This document shows positions 5,418-10,531 of a DNA stretch of 24,534 nt, piece after piece. This DNA comes from a virus: IMG/VR virus record IMGVR_UViG_3300031957_000006, positions 1-24,534 of that record, one strand, 5' to 3'. The notes under the pieces are model-generated. The model was not told where the DNA came from and ran no database searches. It saw nothing but the letters and a program-made list of their open reading frames with translations. The translations under genes and the position numbers were made by a program. Position 1 is the first letter of the stretch, and every line of letters starts with the position of its first letter.

Positions 5418-5614
5418 ATTACTCTGTAATTGTATTAAATGCTGATGGTGAAACCATCTTTGAAACCAAACCATACGATGGTGACTGTGAAGTGGCTGGG
5501 AAAGCTATGGGCAGATGTGCCGACAGATGGGAAAAGCGTGGCTACGAAGTACAATTTCGTGAAAGAAAAGATGCCGCTGTGGAATTACATTTGCATGGAT
5601 GGCACCATGATTAA
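5414..5614 (+). CDS. Small hypothetical protein, GTG start
   Basis: From GTG 5414, which overlaps the previous stop (GTGA) and has GGAAGGA six bases upstream, this gives 66 residues; an in-frame ATG at 5399 gives five more. It starts with a beta strand (MNYSVIVLNADGETIFETKP), followed by a helix with Cys (DCEVAGKAMGRCADRWEKRG) and a second strand pair (YEVQFRERKDAAVELHLHGW). The beta-alpha-beta-beta pattern suggests a compact fold. Function unknown. Confidence 0.65.
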   Translation: MNYSVIVLNADGETIFETKPYDGDCEVAGKAMGRCADRWEKRGYEVQFRERKDAAVELHLHGWHHD

Positions 5615-5777
5615 AATCATTCTCGCTGTAGCATGGTCTGTAATACTTGTATTACTTACCTATTTGACCATTGCCGTTGTGTCACTCAATGGTCACTTGC
5701 ATATACTCATAGGCATTGCGGTTCCCGTTGCAATGTTGGGCTTTATCACAATTTGTGAACGGCCTCTTGACAAGTAG
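5607..5777 (+). CDS. Small two-helix membrane protein
   Basis: From ATG 5607, which overlaps the end of the preceding gene by eight bases, this gives 56 residues with two hydrophobic segments: IILAVAWSVILVLLTYLTIA and, after a SLNGH turn, ILIGIAVPVAMLGFITI. A short charged tail (CERPLDK) follows. The in-frame ORF extends upstream, but that part is a shadow of the preceding gene. An ATG at 5595 is an alternative. It is probably an inner-membrane protein; an early membrane role such as superinfection exclusion is possible but unproven. The twin hairpin region starts at its stop codon. Confidence 0.6.
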   Translation: MIKIILAVAWSVILVLLTYLTIAVVSLNGHLHILIGIAVPVAMLGFITICERPLDK

Positions 5778-5842
5778 TATTACATAGTTATATAAACACT
5801 TGAAACTTTAGTGAAAGTGTTATATAACATATGTATAATACT
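5776..5842 (+). promoter_or_regulatory. Long AT-rich stem-loop (cassette A)
   Basis: GTTATATAAACACTT (5787-5801) pairs with AAGTGTTATATAAC (5815-5828) with one bulged A; the arms extend outward imperfectly through AGTATTA (from 5776) and TAATACT (to 5842). The 13-base loop is GAAACTTTAGTGA. The loop nearly repeats in cassette B, while the stem differs with compensating changes. A shorter alternative hairpin, ACTTT-AGTG-AAAGT, uses part of the same right arm. A palindrome copy and a gene start follow. Confidence 0.7.
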
Positions 5843-5858
5843 AAAGATAACTGAAACC

Positions 5859-5872
5859 GTCCAATGTTGGAC
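5859..5872. promoter_or_regulatory. Operator-like palindrome GTCCAATGTTGGAC (copy 4, cassette A)
   Basis: A perfect 6-bp dyad with TG centre, flanked by GAAACC and ACTTTAAA, lying 16 bases after the stem-loop and 19 bases before the ATG of the next gene. In RNA it could also fold as a 5-bp GTCCA/TGGAC hairpin just upstream of the ribosome site CGGAG. Confidence 0.65.
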
Positions 5873-5891
5873 ACTTTAAACGGAGTTTATT

Positions 5892-6155
5892 ATGATCTAT
5901 CAAGACCTTTGCCAAACATACTCTGATGTTTACAAAGACTTTCATGGTGTACGCCCACCATCAAGTCACAACATGTCCGTTGTAGAATTGTTAGAGGAAA
6001 TTGATATGTACCAAAAGTACATAGAGGAAGATCTGGCACAGGAACGTGCTGATGAAGATGCAAGCATCAATGCTTGTATGGATCATGGCGCTCCTGACAT
6101 AGACACTGCTATGCGGTGGCTTGAACAGGCTAACATTCATGCTGAATGGGCTTAA
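5892..6155 (+). CDS. Small acidic hypothetical protein
   Basis: An 87-residue protein starting at ATG 5892 behind CGGAG. The N-terminal third is YSDVYKDFHGVRPPS, a pattern I have seen in small phage proteins of unknown function; the rest is helical and acidic (VVELLEEIDMYQKYIEEDLAQ) and ends in a short helix (DTAMRWLEQANIHAEWA). No membrane segment or catalytic motif. It stands alone between two stem-loop/palindrome cassettes, so it may be separately regulated from its neighbours. Confidence 0.7.
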   Translation: MIYQDLCQTYSDVYKDFHGVRPPSSHNMSVVELLEEIDMYQKYIEEDLAQERADEDASINACMDHGAPDIDTAMRWLEQANIHAEWA

Positions 6156-6159
6156 CCTT

Positions 6160-6226
6160 TATGTATAGTATAAGTTATATATACTTGATACTTTAGTGAA
6201 AGTATATATAACGTATACATATACTA
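6160..6226 (+). promoter_or_regulatory. Long AT-rich stem-loop (cassette B)
   Basis: GTTATATATACTT (6174-6186) pairs perfectly with AAGTATATATAAC (6200-6212), a 13-bp stem around the 13-base loop GATACTTTAGTGA. Imperfect pairing continues outside (about 6160-6173 and 6213-6226). Relative to cassette A the inner stem changes C-G to T-A, keeping the pairing. A second possible fold, ATACTTT-AGTG-AAAGTAT (6188-6205), competes for the right arm, so the element could switch between two structures. Confidence 0.7.
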
Positions 6227-6243
6227 ACTACCAAATTGAAACC

Positions 6244-6257
6244 GTCCAATGTTGGAC
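6244..6257. promoter_or_regulatory. Operator-like palindrome GTCCAATGTTGGAC (copy 5, cassette B)
   Basis: Identical to copy 4, with the same flanks (GAAACC before, ACTTTTAAA after). It lies 20 bases before the ATG of the HhH-GPD-like gene and next to its ribosome site AAAAGGA. The order stem-loop, palindrome, ribosome site, gene is the same as in cassette A. Confidence 0.65.
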
Positions 6258-6277
6258 ACTTTTAAAAGGACGATACA

Positions 6278-6907
6278 ATGTATCAACGTGATGTAAATGA
6301 AATCAAAGCTTTCGTAAAATGGCGTGGCCCTGATGCTTTGGTAAACACTGGCTTGTTTGTGTTGCTTACAATACAAGCTGGCCTATCCACAGTACGTGGC
6401 AGCATGGTCAAAGTAGAACGTGACTTCTACCAAGCTGATTGCCTATGGGGTAAGAAAGCTGATGGCTATGAGTACCTAAACGAGAACAAAGAGTTCTTGT
6501 ATGGCAAGCTGTATCACATAGTAGACAGCAAAGGCTATGACAGTGTGGAAGCGTGTGCTGATGTCATACAACTGTTCATGGCTGTACCTAACCTTGGCAT
6601 GGTCAAAGCTGCCTTCCTAGCTCAATGCCTTGGTTTCAATGTGGCATGTATAGACAGCCACAATATCAAGCGGTTGGGTATATCACCTAACCTTGTGAAG
6701 ACGCCACCCTCTGGCATGAAACCTGCGACAGTACGCAAAAAAGTTGAGCAGTACGTTGAGCTTACTCAAGTAGAGGGCAGTGAATACTGGTGGAATACAT
6801 GGTGCGAATATGTGGCAGGTAATCGTGCCAACCGTGCCTTAGATACTGGTGACGTAGTGTCTAGGTATCATGTAGAATGTGTAACATATGGATTTGAACA
6901 TGGCTAA
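6278..6907 (+). CDS. HhH-GPD-like (DNA glycosylase-fold) protein
   Basis: A 209-residue protein. Residues 101-134, containing AVPNLGMVKAAFLAQCLGF and ACIDSHNIKRLG, match the helix-hairpin-helix plus catalytic-Asp pattern of HhH-GPD base-excision glycosylases (compare LPGVGxKTAxxxxxxxxG...VDTHVxRxxxRLG). Lys110 aligns with the glycosylase lysine and Asp126 with the catalytic Asp; their spacing is 16 instead of 18 in endonuclease III. There is no C-terminal Cys cluster for an iron-sulfur centre. An upstream helix (NEIKAFVKWRGPDALV) fits the N-terminal part of the fold. It could excise modified or host bases. The match is by eye and the reaction is not established. Confidence 0.55.
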   Translation: MYQRDVNEIKAFVKWRGPDALVNTGLFVLLTIQAGLSTVRGSMVKVERDFYQADCLWGKKADGYEYLNENKEFLYGKLYHIVDSKGYDSVEACADVIQLFMAVPNLGMVKAAFLAQCLGFNVACIDSHNIKRLGISPNLVKTPPSGMKPATVRKKVEQYVELTQVEGSEYWWNTWCEYVAGNRANRALDTGDVVSRYHVECVTYGFEHG

Positions 6908-7070
6908 GAAAACTTCTGTAACATACCGAAACCCTGTGGCAAAGGCAATGTTACAGGAGCGTAAATCACCGCAAGTTATCCTTCCAAAGAAGGGTAACAA
7001 AGCTAAACGTAACCGCCAACAGGAGAAAATACATGCGATGCGAGATGCAAAACTTTATCAAGATGACTAA
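6900..7070 (+). CDS. Small basic hypothetical protein
   Basis: From ATG 6900, overlapping the previous stop by eight bases, this gives 56 residues (MAKKTSVTYRNPVAKAMLQE...), Lys/Arg-rich with ILPKKGNKAKRNRQQEKIHA. An ATG at 6888 would add four residues. The NPVAKAM(L)xxRxxxQVxxxKK pattern is one I associate with small phage proteins of unknown function. It is probably nucleic-acid- or ribosome-binding by charge. The next small gene overlaps its end in another frame. Confidence 0.6.
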   Translation: MAKKTSVTYRNPVAKAMLQERKSPQVILPKKGNKAKRNRQQEKIHAMRDAKLYQDD

Positions 7071-7176
7071 GAAAAAACCGTTCAATTATGGACAGAAATC
7101 TACTCGTGATGGGTGGAAACGTGCTCGTAAAATTGCACGTCAAGCTAAACTAAACCTTCGTAAATCAGTAGCATAG
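7033..7176 (+). CDS. Tiny basic protein overlapping its neighbour
   Basis: From ATG 7033, seven bases after AGGAG (7021-7025), this gives 47 residues ending in a strongly basic helix (WKRARKIARQAKLNLRKS). The in-frame ATG at 7063 gives 37 residues starting MTKKKPFNYGQK. The first 38 bases overlap the preceding gene in a different frame. A decayed version of the palindrome (GTTCAATTATGGAC, 7080-7093) lies inside. The clean ribosome site and basic composition support a real gene; function unknown. Confidence 0.5.
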   Translation: MRCEMQNFIKMTKKKPFNYGQKSTRDGWKRARKIARQAKLNLRKSVA

Positions 7177-7187
7177 GAGCTAACACA

Positions 7188-7526
7188 ATGACAAACTCAA
7201 ACGTAAATGCACCCGTAGTAAAAACTTCTCACCCAGAATTGTATGCAGAGCATACGTTCCACATGAGCAAAGCACGTAAGTATACCTACAACTACGTGGT
7301 AATTGACGAAGTTATTCGTGAGCTTTGGGGTGAAATGACTATGGAAGAAATGGCAGAAGCCTTAAATGAATACCCTAACCGCATCAAGTATCGTGTACAA
7401 GTCTTGAAAGAACTTGGCGTAATCAAAAACAAGTACAACATGCACCGCTCAAACCTTATGCGGCAACGTAAAGAGGCAGCTACATGGCTGAAAGAGATTG
7501 ATGCAGAGCTTGCGAAAGTAAGCTAA
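7188..7526 (+). CDS. Helix-turn-helix (winged-helix-like) DNA-binding protein
   Basis: A 112-residue protein starting at ATG 7188 behind TAGGAG. Residues 50-79, MTMEEMAEALNEYPNRIKYR followed by VQVLKELGVI, read as a helix-turn-helix with the hydrophobic pattern of a winged helix (helix, AEALN turn, recognition helix RIKYRVQVLKELGVI). A basic stretch follows (MHRSNLMRQRKEAATWLKE). It is the clearest DNA-binding candidate in the early arm and might read the GTCCAA/TTGGAC palindromes, but that is only a guess. It is not a CI-type repressor with a peptidase domain. Confidence 0.6.
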   Translation: MTNSNVNAPVVKTSHPELYAEHTFHMSKARKYTYNYVVIDEVIRELWGEMTMEEMAEALNEYPNRIKYRVQVLKELGVIKNKYNMHRSNLMRQRKEAATWLKEIDAELAKVS

Positions 7527-7711
7527 TGCCCTACCTATTGTTCACACCTTTCGCTGGCTACTTCGCTATGCTGTTTACTATTGTAATCATGCACAGTGTA
7601 GGCTATGACGTGAGAGGTGTGGACACCTTCACTATCTGGTGTGTATACATTCAGATATACGTATACTTATTTGTGATAACAAAACTGAAAGGTAAGTCAG
7701 ATGAGAGTTGA
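7526..7711 (+). CDS. Small membrane protein
   Basis: A 61-residue protein starting at an ATG overlapping the previous stop (TAATG). It is hydrophobic and aromatic, with two likely membrane segments: LLFTPFAGYFAMLFTIVIMH and TIWCVYIQIYVYLFVIT, separated by SVGYDVRGVDTF. A short basic/acidic tail follows. It probably sits in the host inner membrane. No holin-specific feature is visible and its place in the early arm argues against a lysis role. Function unknown. Confidence 0.6.
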   Translation: MPYLLFTPFAGYFAMLFTIVIMHSVGYDVRGVDTFTIWCVYIQIYVYLFVITKLKGKSDES

Positions 7712-8117
7712 AGTTTATTTCAATCTACATAAACACATATGGTCTGTTCGTTCATGTAAGACGGGCAGAGTAATGCTACACACTGACGAAGTACACATAG
7801 ACAATCCTACGTTTGTAGTACGTAAGGCAGGACGTGAGCGTGTACTGCGTGAAGGCAGGAAGAATGTCCATGCATTTGTGCGTGGTGACTTAACAGTGTT
7901 TAATGATTTTGACCATATCAAAGTCGGCTTTGATCCAGACTATTTGGATTATACAATTGTGTCATACAATCCATACAAGTTTGACACGTTTATAGATGTG
8001 ATTGACACAAGACCTGTACGTACAGCTAAACGTGCAGTGCTAAGAATAGAACCACGTATGGTGGTGTATAATACCGTCAACAGACCATACCTATATGCAG
8101 AAGGAGCAAGACCATGA
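7701..8117 (+). CDS. Conserved-type hypothetical phage protein
   Basis: A 138-residue protein starting at ATG 7701 (overlap of 11 bases with the previous gene; AAAGG upstream). It begins MRVEVYFNLHKHIWSVR and contains RKAGRERVLREGRKNVHAFV (about residues 51-70), an N-terminal pattern I recognise from many phage genomes without a known function. The C-terminal half is beta-rich (KVGFDPDYLDYTIVSYNPYK). It is basic overall with no membrane segment. The conserved basic core may contact nucleic acid; this is inference. Confidence 0.75.
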   Translation: MRVEVYFNLHKHIWSVRSCKTGRVMLHTDEVHIDNPTFVVRKAGRERVLREGRKNVHAFVRGDLTVFNDFDHIKVGFDPDYLDYTIVSYNPYKFDTFIDVIDTRPVRTAKRAVLRIEPRMVVYNTVNRPYLYAEGARP

Positions 8118-8305
8118 ATTATATTATAATAAACAAAGAAGATGGCGAACAGGGGTGGTCTAACAAAGATGGTTGGTGCTATGATGGGTACGATGTCTTT
8201 GCAGATTGTATAAAAGAAGAAATCAATTTACCTATGGGTGGAGAATGGGAAGAACACCCCTATGATTATGATGATGTAATAAAAAAAGGAGTGCAACATG
8301 ACTAA
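8114..8305 (+). CDS. Small acidic hypothetical protein
   Basis: A 63-residue protein, strongly acidic and rich in Trp, Tyr and Asp (DGEQGWSNKDGWCYDGYDVF; EWEEHPYDYDDV). The ATG overlaps the previous stop (ATGA), so it is coupled. Acidic aromatic small proteins of this kind can be DNA mimics, but no family is recognised and the composition alone does not establish this. Confidence 0.65.
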   Translation: MNYIIINKEDGEQGWSNKDGWCYDGYDVFADCIKEEINLPMGGEWEEHPYDYDDVIKKGVQHD

Positions 8306-8570
8306 ACTAAAAACAAAACTAACTCGTGAGGAAGTACAAAAACTATGTGACTTGTACAACGCAATGGACAGCATCTTAGATGATGCAGGTGAAACGTTTG
8401 ACGTGAGCCTAAGTAATCTACATTGCTTGCGTGATGAGGCATGGAAACTGCGTGGCATGTTTGATTTCAGAAGTCAGAAGCATGACGAAGATCCAGACAG
8501 ACCTGCACACTGGATGCCACAGGTATTACCTGACGATGATCGTGCATGGTATTACAATGCCAATAATTAA
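8298..8570 (+). CDS. Hypothetical protein
   Basis: A 90-residue protein starting at ATG 8298 behind AAAAGGAG, overlapping the previous gene by eight bases. The N-terminal 60 residues look like a two-helix hairpin (TREEVQKLCDLYNAMDSILD; LRDEAWKLRGMFDF); the C-terminal part is Pro/Asp-rich (HDEDPDRPAHWMPQVLPDDD). No recognised domain or membrane segment. Function unknown. Confidence 0.65.
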   Translation: MTKLKTKLTREEVQKLCDLYNAMDSILDDAGETFDVSLSNLHCLRDEAWKLRGMFDFRSQKHDEDPDRPAHWMPQVLPDDDRAWYYNANN

Positions 8571-8796
8571 GGCATATGAAATTGTCTTAGAGATTGATGG
8601 ACAGGAGAGTTGTATCACACTTGATGATACCTTTCCTGCCATTGATAGCTGGGCAAGTGCTTGCAGCATGGCAGTCCTGATGGCAAAGCACATTCACCCA
8701 GATAAAGAAGTAGAGTTCGTATCATGTGCAGAATACGAAGCAGACGAGTATGCAGACATTGGTTATGTCTATGATGCACCAGTAGTATTGCAATAG
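8557..8796 (+). CDS. Small acidic hypothetical protein
   Basis: From ATG 8557 this gives 79 residues (MPIIKAYEIVLEIDGQES...), beginning with a beta strand. Cys residues lie in SCITLDD, ASACSMAVLM and VSCAEYEADE, and the C terminus is acidic (EADEYADIGYVYDAPVVLQ). The frame is open further upstream (to 8431), but that part is the shadow of the previous gene. The ribosome site is weak, so it may depend on coupling through the 14-base overlap. Function unknown. Confidence 0.55.
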   Translation: MPIIKAYEIVLEIDGQESCITLDDTFPAIDSWASACSMAVLMAKHIHPDKEVEFVSCAEYEADEYADIGYVYDAPVVLQ

Positions 8797-8805
8797 GAGA
8801 AAGCA

Positions 8806-9159
8806 ATGGCAGCTAATATTAAACTAACCCAACGTATGTTGAACAAGTCAGAAATCAATGCTAATAAAACTGTAAAACAGTTCTTGTTAGATGACTTTGG
8901 TATGGAATATACAGACCCATTCTTTGAGATGGGTAACAAGCTCACTGTGATAGGTGAGTACATAGACGGTGAAGAAGCACACATAAACTTCTTCAGACGA
9001 TCAGGCCGTGGTGATACTATGCTTAGTATACAAAAGCTAAAGCAATATGCCGATGCAGGTAACGGAGTACGCCTCATCTCAGACAGCGAAAGCGATGGCG
9101 ATGGTACACGTATATTCATATCAGTCTACACAACAGGATCAGAAACCGATGCCGCCTGA
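8806..9159 (+). CDS. Hypothetical protein
   Basis: A 117-residue protein starting at ATG 8806 behind TAGGAGA. It has a basic N-terminal helix (NIKLTQRMLNKSEINANKTV), then a mixed alpha/beta region (FFEMGNKLTVIGEYIDGEEA; HINFFRRSGRGDTMLSIQKL) and a Ser/Asp/Gly-rich C terminus (SDSESDGDGTRIFISVYTTG). No family recognised. Its 3' end overlaps a tiny ORF in another frame. Confidence 0.65.
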   Translation: MAANIKLTQRMLNKSEINANKTVKQFLLDDFGMEYTDPFFEMGNKLTVIGEYIDGEEAHINFFRRSGRGDTMLSIQKLKQYADAGNGVRLISDSESDGDGTRIFISVYTTGSETDAA

Positions 9160-9214
9160 TGATCCATGTGATGATTGGTCAGGTACACCTTTACCTAAGA
9201 GGAAAGATAAATGA
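9149..9214 (+). CDS. Possible 21-residue micro-ORF coupled to the cell-wall hydrolase
   Basis: The product would be MPPDDPCDDWSGTPLPKRKD plus K. The ATG lies ten bases after AGGA and its TGA overlaps the start of the hydrolase gene (ATGA at 9211-9214). The same frame is open further upstream, to an ATG at 9095, which gives 39 residues. The composition is protein-like and the coupling is tight, but a peptide this short cannot be confirmed by eye. It could also be a frameshifted tail of the preceding gene. Confidence 0.35.
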   Translation: MPPDDPCDDWSGTPLPKRKDK

Positions 9215-9597
9215 TTGAAGCAGCATTAATGTGCCTTGCACTTAACGTGTACTTTGAGGCACGTAGTGATACCATGACGGGGCAGTATGCCGTAGCTCAT
9301 GTTGTCATCAATCGTGTACAGAGTGACAAGTTCCCAGACGATGTATGCTCTGTGGTCAAGCAGTCACGTAGTGATGGCACATGTCAGTTCAGTTGGTACT
9401 GTGATGGTAAATCTGACAGACCACGTGAGCCGTATGCATGGGCCTATGCCCAGATGGTTGCAGCAGATGTACTGTTAGGTGATGTGCCTGACATGACACA
9501 AGGAGCAACGCATTATCATGCAAACTATGTACGCCCATATTGGGCTGACAAACTAGAGTACACTGTGACTTATGGGTCACACCTGTTCTACAAATAA
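9211..9597 (+). CDS. SleB-type cell-wall hydrolase (Hydrolase_2 family)
   Basis: A 128-residue, single-domain protein matching the Hydrolase_2/SleB family. LNVYFEARSD (residues 11-20) carries the presumed catalytic Glu16; AVAHVVINRVQSDKFPDDVC and CQFSWYCDG are the family core, followed by GATHYHANYVRPYW (98-111) and His124 in SHLFYK. This family cleaves peptidoglycan (lytic transglycosylase or amidase-type). The start at 9211 has AAGAGGAAAG upstream. There is no signal peptide, so release would need a holin. It lies in the plus-strand arm, far from the holin-like gene at 134-349, which is unusual. It is probably the phage endolysin, though a virion role is possible. Confidence 0.85.
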   Translation: MIEAALMCLALNVYFEARSDTMTGQYAVAHVVINRVQSDKFPDDVCSVVKQSRSDGTCQFSWYCDGKSDRPREPYAWAYAQMVAADVLLGDVPDMTQGATHYHANYVRPYWADKLEYTVTYGSHLFYK

Positions 9598-9603
9598 CTA
9601 ACG

Positions 9604-9616
9604 CCCCTTAGTGGGG
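9604..9616 (+). terminator. Weak terminator-like hairpin after the hydrolase gene
   Basis: CCCC-TTAGT-GGGG forms a 4-bp GC stem just after the hydrolase stop, but only TATTGTATAA follows, not a clean T-run. It could attenuate transcription before DUF932. The 12 bases TAGTGGGGTATT (9609-9620) also occur at 4240-4251 in the control region. Confidence 0.3.
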
Positions 9617-9679
9617 TATTGTATAACTTACATAACTATGGCACAGTTGCCACATACTTATCATAAGGAGAAAAATAGT

Positions 9680-10528
9680 ATGGCTTTTGATTTTAATCAC
9701 CCGAATATCGTACCAGAATACATGGACTTTGACGTAGCTTTTGAGCCTACCAAAGTGAAGGACAAGAAGTACGTCATCAATGCTACATCAGGTGAATACC
9801 TTGGCGTAGTAGGTAACACGTTTACTTGTGCATCACATGGTGACTTCTATCGTGGTGTCCTTGACACAGTGACAGAAGAACTATCTGACTATGAGTTAGC
9901 AAATGCCAATACACATTGGCGTACTGCACGTAATGGGGCATGGGCTATGCTTGACATCACCCTGCCTAACATGAAAACTGTCATTGAGACAGACAAACAC
10001 AGCACTGAGATTGGCAATCGTATTATATCATTACATGGTATTGACGGATCGTGCAGCAATCAGGTGTACTTTGGTGCCATTGATTTCTTTTGTACCAATG
10101 GAATGATTAGAGGGGAGTATGACAAAGTGCGTAAGAAGAACACATCTAACTTTACTATGGAAAGTTTCATCTACGAACTGACACGAGCACGTAAGGACTT
10201 CTACGAAGAAGCCAGCAAGATGCAAGTGTGGGCACAGACTGACCTCAAGTATGTGGATGTAAGCTCACTGCTTGACAACATGATTGCATCTAAGCGTAAG
10301 TCTGAGAAGATGTACAGCTTGTACATGCAAGAAGCTTCACAACGTGGTCACAATAAGTGGGCATTGTATTCTGCCTTCACCAACTATGCATCGTATGCTG
10401 ATGAGCGTAATGGTTTCAACCTGCGTAACACTGGCAACGACACACAGGCTGTAAGCATGTGGTCACGTGAGCAAGAGGTATCTAAGTGGGTATCTGATGA
10501 CAGGTTCATTACTTTGGAGGCTGCATAA
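9680..10528 (+). CDS. DUF932 family protein
   Basis: From ATG 9680 behind AAGGAG (9665-9670) this gives 282 residues. Family marks are LHGIDGSCSNQVYFGAIDFF (about 118-137) and CTNGMIRGEYDKV (138-150), the core of the DUF932 or phage/plasmid-like protein group. The N terminus (FDFNHPNIVPEYMDFDVAFE) and GEYLGVVGNTFTCASHGDFY also fit. An in-frame GTG at 9611 would extend it by 23 residues, but the sequence there is intergenic in character and lacks a ribosome site. DUF932 proteins are common in phages and plasmids next to replication genes; their biochemical role is unknown. It opens the replication cluster. Confidence 0.85.
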   Translation: MAFDFNHPNIVPEYMDFDVAFEPTKVKDKKYVINATSGEYLGVVGNTFTCASHGDFYRGVLDTVTEELSDYELANANTHWRTARNGAWAMLDITLPNMKTVIETDKHSTEIGNRIISLHGIDGSCSNQVYFGAIDFFCTNGMIRGEYDKVRKKNTSNFTMESFIYELTRARKDFYEEASKMQVWAQTDLKYVDVSSLLDNMIASKRKSEKMYSLYMQEASQRGHNKWALYSAFTNYASYADERNGFNLRNTGNDTQAVSMWSREQEVSKWVSDDRFITLEAA

Positions 10529-10531
10529 CAC

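Noticed and set aside
9611-9679. Upstream GTG start extending DUF932 by 23 residues
   Set aside because: Sequence is intergenic-like with a hairpin, while ATG 9680 has a clean AAGGAG at a good distance.
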